Positions 36,647 through 45,880 of a stretch of DNA of 64,000 nucleotides are shown here, in pieces (positions within the stretch are counted from its first letter, which is position 1; each line of letters opens with the position of its first letter). Location: positions 17,893-81,892 of the forward strand of contig CANCLK010000004.1 in assembly GCA_947378785.1 (NCBI GenBank), given 5' to 3'. Origin of the DNA: Comamonadaceae bacterium (lineage in GTDB: Bacteria; Pseudomonadota; Gammaproteobacteria; Burkholderiales; Burkholderiaceae_C). Under the pieces are notes generated by a model. The model saw only the letters and a program-made list of their open reading frames with translations. It was not told the DNA's origin and searched no databases. Both the position numbers and the translations under genes were made by a program.

Positions 36647-38370
36647 AGGCTTTTCGGCGGTTGGAAGATGGACAAGTCAACGGGGATACCGCGCCGGGCC
36701 AAGTCTTGGCAAAAGTCGGGGATGTTACCGGTGGCGACGAACTTACCTTTGATCTTGCCGTTCTCGTCGTAGCCGTCCTGCTTGAACAAAAAGATGTCTT
36801 GCAACTGCACGATATCGCCTTCCATGCCGGTCACCTCTGTGATGTGCGTGATCTTGCGGCTGCCGTCTGGAAAGCGGCTTTGCTGAACAATCATGTGAAC
36901 CGCCGAGGCAATTTGTTCGCGAATCGCGCGCAAGGGCAAGTCAAGACCCGACATCAGGGTCATCACTTCAAGCCTAGCGATACAGTCACGCGGCGTGTTG
37001 GCATGGGCGGTGGTCATGGAGCCATCGTGGCCAGTGTTCATGGCCTGCAACATGTCCAGCGCTTCACCACCACGGCACTCACCGACCACAATCCGGTCAG
37101 GCCGCATACGCAAGCAATTTTTGACCAAGTCACGAATCGTGATGGCGCCTTTGCCTTCAGAATTTGGTGGACGTGATTCAAGTGAAATCAAATGCGGCTT
37201 GGCCAACTGCAGTTCGGCCGCATCTTCGACGGTGACGATGCGTTCATCGTCTGGAATGTAGTTCGACATCACGTTCAGCAAGGTCGTTTTACCCGAACCC
37301 GTGCCGCCCGAGATGACGATGTTGGCGGCTTGGTCAACGGCAATTTCCAAAAACTTCATCATGTCTTTGGTGACTGAGCCGTAATTGATCATGTCCGTGT
37401 CGACCAGTTTGGACTTTGAAAATTTACGGATGGTGATGTTGCAGCCTTTGAGGGCCAGCGGTGGGATCACAGCGTTGACACGTGAGCCGTCTTTCAAGCG
37501 GGCGTCCACCATCGGCGAGCTTTCGTCAATGCGGCGTCCGATGGGGGCCACGATTCGCTCAATCGCGCCGAGTACCGCTTGGTCTGTACTGAAGGCAATA
37601 TCCGCCTTGGTCAATTTACCTTTGCGTTCGACGTAGATTTCATCGAAGCGGTTGACCATGATCTCGCTGATGTCCGGATCCGCCAACAAGTCTTCCAGCG
37701 GACCCAGACCAATCACTTCGTTCAGCAATTCTCTGGCCAGCCGAGCACCATCAATGTCTGGTGGCAGACTGGTGTCACTGGCCAAAATTTCTGCAATCAT
37801 GGTTTGCGTGTTCAACCGCAAATCGTCTTCGCTCATGCTCCGCACGTCGACCCGTCGCAAATCCATCTGACTGATCAGCTTGCCATGCAGCGTGAGGCGC
37901 GCTGCGTTCATACGCTCAGTCAGGCCAGGCGTGGCGGGCGCCACGACTTTCTGGACCGGTGGCTGCTGGACGATCGGTTCAGGTGTCGCGACAAAACTGG
38001 CCGCAACGGCTGCAGGCGAGGGCAGGGGAGTCGTTGCAGTCGGTGTGGTTGGTGTCGCCACTGCATGAACAGGCGCGGCGTCGACGATCACGTTCACGTA
38101 GTTGTCACCAATCCGGATCACGTCTTCAGTGCGCAGCGGTCCGTATTCTTTGTCGATGGCTTTGCCGTTGACTTCAGTGGCACCCATGGCCCCATGGTCT
38201 TCGACAAAAAAACCGGACGCTCGTTTGTGAATCGTTGCGTGGCGTTTACCCACGGTCCAGCCGCGCAACACGATCAGGTTGTCGTCGGCTTTGCCGATGG
38301 TGAGAGAGTCGATCTCGCAATTGACCCGCGTAGGCTGACTTTTTGCAGATCTGTATTCAACACTGAACAT
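36643..38370 (-). CDS. cpaF: Tad secretion ATPase CpaF/TadA with N-terminal FHA domain
   Basis: VISGGTGSGKTTLLNVMSNYIP, RIVTVEDAAELQL, PDRIVVGECRGGEALDMLQAMNTGHDGSMTTAHAN; N-terminus LTIGKADDNLIVLRGWTVGKRHATIHKRASGFFVEDHGAMGATEVNGKAI is FHA-like. Confidence 0.95.
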   Translation of the reverse strand: MFSVEYRSAKSQPTRVNCEIDSLTIGKADDNLIVLRGWTVGKRHATIHKRASGFFVEDHGAMGATEVNGKAIDKEYGPLRTEDVIRIGDNYVNVIVDAAPVHAVATPTTPTATTPLPSPAAVAASFVATPEPIVQQPPVQKVVAPATPGLTERMNAARLTLHGKLISQMDLRRVDVRSMSEDDLRLNTQTMIAEILASDTSLPPDIDGARLARELLNEVIGLGPLEDLLADPDISEIMVNRFDEIYVERKGKLTKADIAFSTDQAVLGAIERIVAPIGRRIDESSPMVDARLKDGSRVNAVIPPLALKGCNITIRKFSKSKLVDTDMINYGSVTKDMMKFLEIAVDQAANIVISGGTGSGKTTLLNVMSNYIPDDERIVTVEDAAELQLAKPHLISLESRPPNSEGKGAITIRDLVKNCLRMRPDRIVVGECRGGEALDMLQAMNTGHDGSMTTAHANTPRDCIARLEVMTLMSGLDLPLRAIREQIASAVHMIVQQSRFPDGSRKITHITEVTGMEGDIVQLQDIFLFKQDGYDENGKIKGKFVATGNIPDFCQDLARRGIPVDLSIFQPPKSL

Positions 38371-38404
38371 GGTTTCCCCTGTTAACCCAAAAATCCATCA
38401 ACCC

Positions 38405-39745
38405 TCAGTTGAGGATGCCTACAGCGCTTGACTGTGCCTTGAACTTTTCTTGGATGTCTTTGGCCTTGTCCAAACGCTCTTGGTTCAGAGGTGAAGACGG
38501 ATCTATCACGGTCGGGGTGACGAAGATCACCAGATCGGTACGGCCACTGCGAAAGTTCGTTGACCGAAACAACGCTCCAAGGATCGGTAAGTCGCCCAGG
38601 CCCGCGAGTTTCGAGATGTCTTTCTGCAGGTCGGTGTTGACCAAGCCCGACAGCACAATCGTTTGCCCTGATTGAACGTTGAATTCGGAATCGGTTTTTC
38701 GCGTTAGAAAGCCCGGGTTGCCACCCACGGCGACGGAGTTGTCAACGTTGCTGACTTCTGTTTTGAGCAGGGTGCTGACGTTGTTCTTCTCGTCAGCCAC
38801 CGGTTCAATGATCAGCTTGATACCGTAGTCCTTGAAGGTGACGGTGGCGGGTGCCGCCGCGCTGGCTGGCGAGATGATCGGGATTTGTCCGCCTGCCAAA
38901 AATTCCGCTTTGCCGCCGCTGCGCGCGCTCAGTTCTGGCGTCGCCAGCACATAGGCATCGCCGTTGTTGACTGCCAGATTGATCATCGACGTGATGGCCG
39001 ATGTCATGCCGATGAACGGACGCCAGCCGGCACCGCCAATGGGAATGGCTCCAGCGTCGGTAGGAAACCCAGCAGGCGCTGTGGAAGGAATCCTGAAATT
39101 GGGGTTGGTGTTCCAGTTGCCCGCAATCCCAGCTGCAGGGCCGGCAATGCTTTTGTCCCAAGAGATGCCGATGTTCTCGCCGAGTGATTTTTTCATTTCC
39201 ACAATCTGCACTTTCATGTAGACCATGCGCCGCATCGTGACTTCTTCCTCACGCACCGCGTTGTGGGTTTGTGGAAACAATTTTGCAATCGCGTCGATGC
39301 GTGACAGGTTGGCCTTGCTGGCGGTACCCGTCAGCAGCACCATGTCGCCAATTCGCTCCACCTTGATGCCTGGCATTGCGCTCAGCATCTCACCAAGGCG
39401 CTTGGTCGTGACATCCGGATCAGTGGCCAGCACGCTGACGGCGTAGTTCAGCTGATTGCCATCAGCCGTCCACAGCCGCAGGCTGGTGTTGCCAGCGGTT
39501 TCGGCCAGCACCACCATCTCGGTTTCGAGGACATTGCTGGTGATGATTTTTCCGTTGCCGACAGCAACCCGAACGACCTTGCTAGGCAATGGAATAGTTT
39601 TGATTTGCCCCACCACCAATTGCAGTGAAGACACCTCATCTGCCGCAGCGGCAGGCAATGCACAAGCCAGTCCGGCCAGCAAGGGAAAAAGGAAGGAGAG
39701 TCTGGAAAACATCGCTATGTGTCCTTGTGTGTTGATTTGACTCAT
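38405..39745 (-). CDS. cpaC: Tad/type II-III secretin CpaC/RcpA
   Basis: Signal peptide, BON/N0-like region and C-terminal secretin (TVTFKDYGIKLIIEPVADEKNNVSTLLKTEVSNVD...VQSGQTIVLSGLVNTDLQKDISKLAGLGDLPILGALFRS). Confidence 0.94.
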   Translation of the reverse strand: MSQINTQGHIAMFSRLSFLFPLLAGLACALPAAAADEVSSLQLVVGQIKTIPLPSKVVRVAVGNGKIITSNVLETEMVVLAETAGNTSLRLWTADGNQLNYAVSVLATDPDVTTKRLGEMLSAMPGIKVERIGDMVLLTGTASKANLSRIDAIAKLFPQTHNAVREEEVTMRRMVYMKVQIVEMKKSLGENIGISWDKSIAGPAAGIAGNWNTNPNFRIPSTAPAGFPTDAGAIPIGGAGWRPFIGMTSAITSMINLAVNNGDAYVLATPELSARSGGKAEFLAGGQIPIISPASAAAPATVTFKDYGIKLIIEPVADEKNNVSTLLKTEVSNVDNSVAVGGNPGFLTRKTDSEFNVQSGQTIVLSGLVNTDLQKDISKLAGLGDLPILGALFRSTNFRSGRTDLVIFVTPTVIDPSSPLNQERLDKAKDIQEKFKAQSSAVGILN

Positions 39746-40782
39746 GGCCGTTGCTGACCATTGACGGCGCCAGCCGATGGCGGCATGAAGCCTGCCAGTC
39801 CGGGTGGGTAGGCCGCTTGTGCGGCATCGGCCCCGGTAGGGGGCCGGCGGTCACCCGCTGAAGGCGGAAAGAGCGATGGAATGTTGATGTTGACTGCGCC
39901 AGCAGCGCCCTTGCCGCCGATGATGTATTCGACCGCACTGATTTTGGGCGTGTTACTCGCTTTGACCGCATTCACACCGCTGTTGAGCATCGACTTGGTG
40001 TTGATGTCCGCCAATGACACCGTGGCGCTGTCATCGTTGCCACGCAACACAGCCCGGATTTTTCCGACCTGCTGGGCCAACGCAATGCGGGCTGCGTTTT
40101 GCGGTGTGACCTCAAACGTGAAGTTCGAGTAGCGCTGTGCATTGCCGCCGGAACCGCCATAGTCACCCTGGCTCATAGGCCCGCCTTTGTTACCACCGCT
40201 AGGCGCAACACTTTGACCGGTGGCCAAGACCTTGACCCTTTGCAACACCAGCACCACCCGATGACCGCCATCGACATCATTTTTGTCAGGCACGATCAGC
40301 ATCAGGTCGACCATGTTGCCGGGCTTGACCATTTGCGCCATGGAATTGATCTCATCCACGTCGATGGTGATGGCACGCAAACCTTCCTCCAGACCGTCGG
40401 CAAATCCTTTGGCTTTTTCGGTCACGTCGCCCATTCGCAAAGGCCAGCCAGCCTGAATCGGCCGTGTGGACTTAACGCCTTCGATGCGTTCAAAGTCTCT
40501 GACCAGCACCATTTCTTCGGTCACCAGGTCCGCCAGAATCTCACGCTTGGTGAGGTTTTGCGTTCCCAGCACCATGCCTCTGGGGATGTCCATCCCCGCG
40601 GCAACAACTTCAGCTGTTGGGCCGCCGCTGGCGCGCTTCTTAGCTTCTACCTCCAAGGTTTGCTCGCGCCCCTTGAGGTATTTGGACATCAGCATGGCTG
40701 CGGCTAGGCCCAGCACCACAGCGAGTGCGACCAGAAGCCACATGCGGTTGATATTTCTGAATAAAGTGATTAGTTTTCGCAT
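39742..40782 (-). CDS. cpaB: Flp pilus assembly protein CpaB/RcpC
   Basis: SAF-like region VVAAGMDIPRGMVLGTQNLTKREI and RAITIDVDEINSMAQMVKPGNMVDLMLIV. Confidence 0.92.
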   Translation of the reverse strand: MRKLITLFRNINRMWLLVALAVVLGLAAAMLMSKYLKGREQTLEVEAKKRASGGPTAEVVAAGMDIPRGMVLGTQNLTKREILADLVTEEMVLVRDFERIEGVKSTRPIQAGWPLRMGDVTEKAKGFADGLEEGLRAITIDVDEINSMAQMVKPGNMVDLMLIVPDKNDVDGGHRVVLVLQRVKVLATGQSVAPSGGNKGGPMSQGDYGGSGGNAQRYSNFTFEVTPQNAARIALAQQVGKIRAVLRGNDDSATVSLADINTKSMLNSGVNAVKASNTPKISAVEYIIGGKGAAGAVNINIPSLFPPSAGDRRPPTGADAAQAAYPPGLAGFMPPSAGAVNGQQRP

Positions 40783-40849
40783 GGTTAAAAAGACTCTCTG
40801 GTCAGTGAAGGCGGAATAAATTCAGGTGTCGTCATTCGCGGGTGTCCCT

Positions 40850-41080
40850 TCAAAAAGGCGTGATCGTGGTGGAGTAAGAAAGCGCATAAGCAAAAGCGTT
40901 GTAGTAAGTCTTGATGGCGTTGGCCAGTTGCACCACGGCCACGTTGCCGCTGTCGTCGGGCACCAGCAACACAATGGCGGCAAAGGCACTGACCGTCATG
41001 TACTCAACGCTGGACTGACCGCGTTGCCACAGATGTTTGGGGGGGCGCTTGAAAGGCATGTTGGTCCCTGCGTCGCTCAT
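40850..41080 (-). CDS. Second small Flp-like prepilin/pseudopilin, 76 aa
   Basis: QRGQSSVEYMTVSAFAAIVLL: G/QxxxEY cleavage motif plus hydrophobic helix; ATGA overlap with upstream gene. Confidence 0.75.
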   Translation of the reverse strand: MSDAGTNMPFKRPPKHLWQRGQSSVEYMTVSAFAAIVLLVPDDSGNVAVVQLANAIKTYYNAFAYALSYSTTITPF

Positions 41081-41790
41081 GGTTTGTCGACCAGATTGAC
41101 CAGCACGCTGCTGCCGCCTTCGGTGCGCGAGATGACCATGCTGGTTTCGTTGAAGCCGCGCTTGAAGGTGATGGCGTAGCCATTGCCACTGCCACCTTTG
41201 AATTGAACCAAGTGGTCACTGATGATGTTCCAGCCGTCGCCACCAATCACCCGGCGGTAAAAGTCGGCGTTGGCGTTGGTGGAAAACTGGTTCATCAGCA
41301 TGATGGTGCGAGCCTCTTTACCGGGGTCGCGGTGCGTCATGTCAGCAGCCACCAAGCTGCCCGACATCATCGGGAAATCTTTGCCCAAAACACGTGGCTG
41401 GTTGTTGTCCTGAATTTGGCTCACCGCCAGCAAACCTTGGGAACCGCCATTGCCATGGCTGCGAACCTGCACGGTGTAAAAGCAGAGGTCTCGCATCTTG
41501 GCGATCACCCGATAACCGCCGATTGAATATTCGATGGCGTCTTGCGGGCTTTGTGCCGAGGCTTTCCATTCCTTCCGGTAGCGCGCCAGAATGCTTTGGG
41601 CGCTGTCCTTGCTGTCAAAGCGCCTGATCTGCATCGGCGTACCGTTGTGCACCACATCGGGCGCGACCCAGGTGAGCTTCAGGTCGGGCAACGCAAACGG
41701 CGCGCAGTCTGGCTTTTTCGGCTCAGCGGCAAATGCCGACAGCACGCTCAAGGCTAAACCAACTGTCAGCAGTAACGACTTAGATGCCAT
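41077..41790 (-). CDS. Hypothetical periplasmic protein in Tad locus
   Basis: MASKSLLLTVGLALSVLSAFA signal; start overlaps end of tadE-like gene. Confidence 0.8.
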   Translation of the reverse strand: MASKSLLLTVGLALSVLSAFAAEPKKPDCAPFALPDLKLTWVAPDVVHNGTPMQIRRFDSKDSAQSILARYRKEWKASAQSPQDAIEYSIGGYRVIAKMRDLCFYTVQVRSHGNGGSQGLLAVSQIQDNNQPRVLGKDFPMMSGSLVAADMTHRDPGKEARTIMLMNQFSTNANADFYRRVIGGDGWNIISDHLVQFKGGSGNGYAITFKRGFNETSMVISRTEGGSSVLVNLVDKP

Positions 41791-43186
41791 TTTTCTGCCT
41801 TTGCAAGTCATTGATTTGTGCTTGATACGCCGCGATGTCGTTCAGTGCCGAGTTGCGCTGCGCCATAAAGACGGGGTCATTGCCCAGGCTTGGATTGGCT
41901 GCCAACTGCTCGTCAGATTTGGTTTTGGCCAGTTGCAGATCAGGGTCGTTGAGTTTGGCTTGCAGATCGGCAATTTGCTGGTCCAGACCGGCGTGGCAAG
42001 CCACACTGGCATCAGCCTTCGGTGTGTAGCTGGTGCCCCAGCCGCCGGGAGGCATTTTGACGGTGCAGACATTGCGCGTTTTGTGTTCCCAGCAACCTAA
42101 GAAACCAGCGTCGATAGAGCAATAGGTTTCGTCGTGGCATTCTTTGTAGTTCGCATCGAACTCAGTTTGTTTGTCAGCCTTGCAGCTATTGATCGAGTTT
42201 TGCGTTTTCACGATCGCGGCATTCAACGCATTGACTTTGGTTTGGATGCGATTGGTCAGCGTGTCTGCTTCGGCTTTTTGCTTAGCGGCTTCTTCATCGC
42301 GCCGCTGTGTCGCGGTTTTCTTAGGTGCCGGTGCCGCTGCTGGGACTGCGGTTAAGCGATCTGGTGGCACATAGTCTGGCAATATCTCGCCACCCAGCTT
42401 GAGGCTGCTTGGTTTCAGTTCTTCGACAAAGGTGCCAATCACTGTTTGAACAATATCCATGACTTCTTTGACCGGGCTTCGCTGCGCTAGGCTGAGGACG
42501 GCCAGTCCTTCTGTCTGTGCCTTGACGAAGTCGGGTCCGTTGGCACTCCAGCCATTGGCCACCAGCACCTGGCTCATGACAAAGTTGGGGGCCGTGAAGC
42601 CGGATGACCCCGACCCAGTCGCTAAAGTGATGGCCGAGGTGTTGGCCGTGTTCAAGTTCACCGTGGAGGTGTAGAGGCTTTTCATGTCCAACTTGAATTT
42701 GGTGCCCAGCACCGAGTCGATCACGTTGACGATTTTTTGAACGCCACTTAAAAAAACGTCCATCGTGCCAGGGGTCTGTCCGCCTTGCCCTGCCCCTGCT
42801 GAATAGGTCGACAGCATGGAAGTACCCGCATGGTCGTGCCACAGCTGTTTACCGCCCACGGCACCAGTCTGGTTTTGGTCGGTGCTGCGCAGGGGCGCGG
42901 TAGGTGCATCTGAAAAAAAACGTTGTTGGACTTCACTTTGAATCTGCGCGTCTGATTTTTGACCGACCGCCCATTCCGAACTGCCGTACCAAGCCGTTCG
43001 TTCCCAGGCGGCGTAGCGTGCCGCTTGAATCGTGGTCGCCTTCATGTCCATGAATTTCCCCAACAAGGGGATCATCAAAAACAGCGGAATCAAGACAAAG
43101 GCCGCCGCGATGGTGAACTCCGCCAGCGCCTGGCCACGCTGGTGCTGGCGAGGTGCTCTTGAGGCGGTGAAATGGCGTGCGCTCAT
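41780..43186 (-). CDS. TadE-like pilus assembly protein, large (468 aa)
   Basis: QRGQALAEFTIAAAFVLIPLFLMIPLLGKFMDMKATTIQAARYAAWERTAW. Confidence 0.85.
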   Translation of the reverse strand: MSARHFTASRAPRQHQRGQALAEFTIAAAFVLIPLFLMIPLLGKFMDMKATTIQAARYAAWERTAWYGSSEWAVGQKSDAQIQSEVQQRFFSDAPTAPLRSTDQNQTGAVGGKQLWHDHAGTSMLSTYSAGAGQGGQTPGTMDVFLSGVQKIVNVIDSVLGTKFKLDMKSLYTSTVNLNTANTSAITLATGSGSSGFTAPNFVMSQVLVANGWSANGPDFVKAQTEGLAVLSLAQRSPVKEVMDIVQTVIGTFVEELKPSSLKLGGEILPDYVPPDRLTAVPAAAPAPKKTATQRRDEEAAKQKAEADTLTNRIQTKVNALNAAIVKTQNSINSCKADKQTEFDANYKECHDETYCSIDAGFLGCWEHKTRNVCTVKMPPGGWGTSYTPKADASVACHAGLDQQIADLQAKLNDPDLQLAKTKSDEQLAANPSLGNDPVFMAQRNSALNDIAAYQAQINDLQRQKNGI

Positions 43187-43193
43187 ACCCGAC

Positions 43194-45101
43194 TTATTTG
43201 GCTAGATTCAGCATGTCGGACACCGTCGAGGACGCGCCCGCACCAAAACTCTTGAAGTCTGTCAAGCCATGCAAAATCAGCGACGCAGACTGTTCTCCAG
43301 ACGTGTTGGGCAACAGGCGCGCTTGCCAATAAGGGCTGTACAGGCTGCCGTATTCAGCCAAACCATCGCCGCGCGGAAAAAGGTTGGCTGGACGCGAAAA
43401 ATAGGCCTCAGCTTTGGCCAGTGCACGCATGCAATTGGCGGCGGTACCGTCACCCACGTCCAAGTTGCCACTGGCAAAAGCGGTTGTGACCTTGGGGGCA
43501 TTTCGCGCCACATTGCCGATGCCGCAGCCTGCCGGGTCAGCGGCTCCTGCCGTGCGACCGATCGCCAAGTGATTCCGACCGTCTGTCGTGGAGGAGTTGG
43601 TTGAGCTGGTAGAAATGCTTTTGGTTTGCTTTTCAACTTCCACCACCAATGGCGGCGAACTCAAATTTTGATGCGCTTTGTCAGTGGCCTGCGCGACGTC
43701 GGTCACGTCTCGGTAAACCCGCAGTGCGGTCAGCGTGGACAAGTCGCCGCTGTTGGGCCCGGCCGAAGCTTTGCCAGAGGCATCTTCACCCAACGGGTAA
43801 GCCGGCCCACCAGACATCAGCGGTACGACAGGGATGTTGATGCAACCCCAAAACGGGATGCCGCAAATGGGCACGGTTGAAATCGCCAGCATGTTGGTGG
43901 AGTCACTGGCTTCCCAGCGATGGTTCCAGCTATCGTCTTTTCGAAAGCCCTTGTCAACGGCCCAAGTGGTGCCTTGGTCGTCAGCGCGTTTGGTCGAGCC
44001 ATCGTGAAACAGCATTTTGAAGAACCAACCAGAGGGCACATAGCTCCCTGGTCCGATCAGTTCAAGCGGGTCAATCAATATCGGCAGCCACCAATTTTTG
44101 GATCGGTCGTTGGTGAAGCCATCTAGGGAGGCGTCCACAACCCCGGCCATGCGGTCTTTTTTGGGCCCGTCGTCTGTTGCGCTGGCCGGGTGGTTTCGGG
44201 TGGGGAACCATGGGTGTTTGTCTTCAACCGCGTTTTCATCGCCCCAGCATTCACCGAAGGCGCCATAGCCCATGTTCCAGTGCGTGCCGGCAAAATCGCA
44301 TTCGTCGTGGTAAGTGGAGTAGGTCCAGTCAGCCGTCTCTGTGCCCCATGGGCCGAGGGGATTGCGGTCTGAGGTGAAGCTGGCCCATTGGTAGGTGTTG
44401 TAGGCATAGCCCGCCATGCCCAATAGGCTCAGGCTGGCGCTGGAATCATTGAGTTTGACCACGTTGTAGGTGTTGCCGAAGCGGATGTAATCGGTGATCT
44501 TGCTCAGGTCAAAGCCGATGGTCCCTTGCAGGATGCTGTTGAACTTGTCGTCGACACCCAGCGTTTGAGCCACAGTCAGGGCGGTGCCATAGTGGTAAAT
44601 CTTTTGGGCACCTTGAAAACCCGTGTTGATGCCCAGCAACAGCGGGACAAACAGTTTGGCGGCATTTTCAAAAGCCACCTTGAGTCCCTTTGAGGCGCCT
44701 TTGGCCACGGCATGCGTACCGGACCACAAGGGATACAGCGGACCCGGCAAAATCGACGAATATCTTGAGTCAACCCGAGGCGTCAGGACATTGAAGGTGT
44801 CGTAGTAATTGCGAGACCAAGACGCCATGCCCACCAGTTGAGCCACCGCAACGTCGTTGGCGATCATGCCGCGGTTGAGGTAGGCCGAAAAATTGTAATC
44901 ACGCGCTTGCGCAACTGCCGCGCTGTAGGCGGCTGCGTCTGCGGTGTTTTGCAGTTTCATCTTCTCGGTGGTGAGTTGCCCCATGCTGAACATCGTCAGC
45001 ATGGCCAGCAACATCACCAGTGCTGTCACACTGACAAACAGCAGGGCTTGGCCCCGCTGTTTGGCCGGGCCAGGCGAAAGCGCTCGGCGCCGGGAAAGCA
45101 T
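43194..45101 (-). CDS. tadG: TadG-like pilus assembly protein, 635 aa
   Basis: QRGQALLFVSVTALVMLLAMLTMFSMGQLTTEKMKLQNTADAAAYSAAVAQARDYNFSAYLNRGM. Confidence 0.85.
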   Translation of the reverse strand: MLSRRRALSPGPAKQRGQALLFVSVTALVMLLAMLTMFSMGQLTTEKMKLQNTADAAAYSAAVAQARDYNFSAYLNRGMIANDVAVAQLVGMASWSRNYYDTFNVLTPRVDSRYSSILPGPLYPLWSGTHAVAKGASKGLKVAFENAAKLFVPLLLGINTGFQGAQKIYHYGTALTVAQTLGVDDKFNSILQGTIGFDLSKITDYIRFGNTYNVVKLNDSSASLSLLGMAGYAYNTYQWASFTSDRNPLGPWGTETADWTYSTYHDECDFAGTHWNMGYGAFGECWGDENAVEDKHPWFPTRNHPASATDDGPKKDRMAGVVDASLDGFTNDRSKNWWLPILIDPLELIGPGSYVPSGWFFKMLFHDGSTKRADDQGTTWAVDKGFRKDDSWNHRWEASDSTNMLAISTVPICGIPFWGCINIPVVPLMSGGPAYPLGEDASGKASAGPNSGDLSTLTALRVYRDVTDVAQATDKAHQNLSSPPLVVEVEKQTKSISTSSTNSSTTDGRNHLAIGRTAGAADPAGCGIGNVARNAPKVTTAFASGNLDVGDGTAANCMRALAKAEAYFSRPANLFPRGDGLAEYGSLYSPYWQARLLPNTSGEQSASLILHGLTDFKSFGAGASSTVSDMLNLAK

Positions 45102-45104
45102 GAC

Positions 45105-45368
45105 TTATTTCTGCGACCCGTTGTAGTTACCCAGATTTTTAGCACCGGTTGCGCCGTCGGCATTGGGTGCGCCGGCTTTCGCTGCGGCAACGCCTGCGGA
45201 GCCAGACTTACCCGACAACTCATTGGTCATGCCGGCCATTTGGCCCCGAATGGCTTCACCGAAAAAGCTGTAGACGCCAATGGCGGCGACAGCGATCAAG
45301 GCGACGATGATGATGTACTCGGTCATGCCCTGGCCGAGTTGACGTTTTTGACGTGAAAAAGCGATCAT
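45105..45368 (-). CDS. flp: Flp-type major prepilin candidate, 87 aa
   Basis: QLGQGMTEYIIIVALIAVAAIGVYSFFG: class III signal with Glu at +5, Tyr at +6; AAAGG ribosome site upstream; first gene of the Tad block. Confidence 0.87.
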   Translation of the reverse strand: MIAFSRQKRQLGQGMTEYIIIVALIAVAAIGVYSFFGEAIRGQMAGMTNELSGKSGSAGVAAAKAGAPNADGATGAKNLGNYNGSQK

Positions 45369-45408
45369 GAAAATACCTTTCAGGTGGGTTGATGCGGAGA
45401 AGCTCTGC

Positions 45409-45430
45409 GGTTTGCATTTTTATACAAACC
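45409..45430 (-). promoter_or_regulatory. Inverted repeat GGTTTG-N10-CAAACC overlapping a TATAAA-like -10 in the flp upstream region
   Basis: Minus strand reads GGTTTGTATAAAAATGCAAACC; 6-bp perfect arms; no convincing -35. Confidence 0.35.
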
Positions 45431-45775
45431 TTACGATTTTTAAATTATCTAATTTGCATTAATTGTCTATATTAATATTTAATTCAAAAGTAAAATTAAA
45501 AATCATGCGATTTAATTTTTATTATTTAGTTAAAAGTAGTATTTAGAATTTTTTTATGTCTTAAATAAAACTAAGTAGTTAGATGTTTCTGCTAGGTCTG
45601 CGAGTGACTAAAAACAACGGAATTCAAGTCGGATTAGGATGGTTTAAGGGGATCCCAAGAATAGGGTGAAGAAAATTTAACCAGAAGGTAAGTTTTAAAT
45701 TTTTAAAATTGGCATATTTATTTTTATTTATTAATAAATTAAAAACTTTCAAGTTAAAAAATCAGGCAAGCATGT
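45411..45775. promoter_or_regulatory. Long strongly AT-rich intergenic region upstream of the flp/tad block
   Basis: Two A/T-dominated tracts (about 45411-45595 and 45660-45775) in otherwise GC-rich sequence; no ORF. Confidence 0.7.
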
Positions 45776-45880
45776 CATGTTGTTGTGTTCCACCATTTGA
45801 GGTGCGGCCCAACGGAGATTTAGGCGCGGACTTGGCGCGTCAGCAGTCTTTAGGACTGACCTAAGTGAGGCTTAGATGCC

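Noticed and set aside
37579-38385. 268-aa plus-strand ORF antisense to cpaF
   Set aside because: Antisense of the FHA/CpaF coding region; low-information Cys/Arg/His composition.
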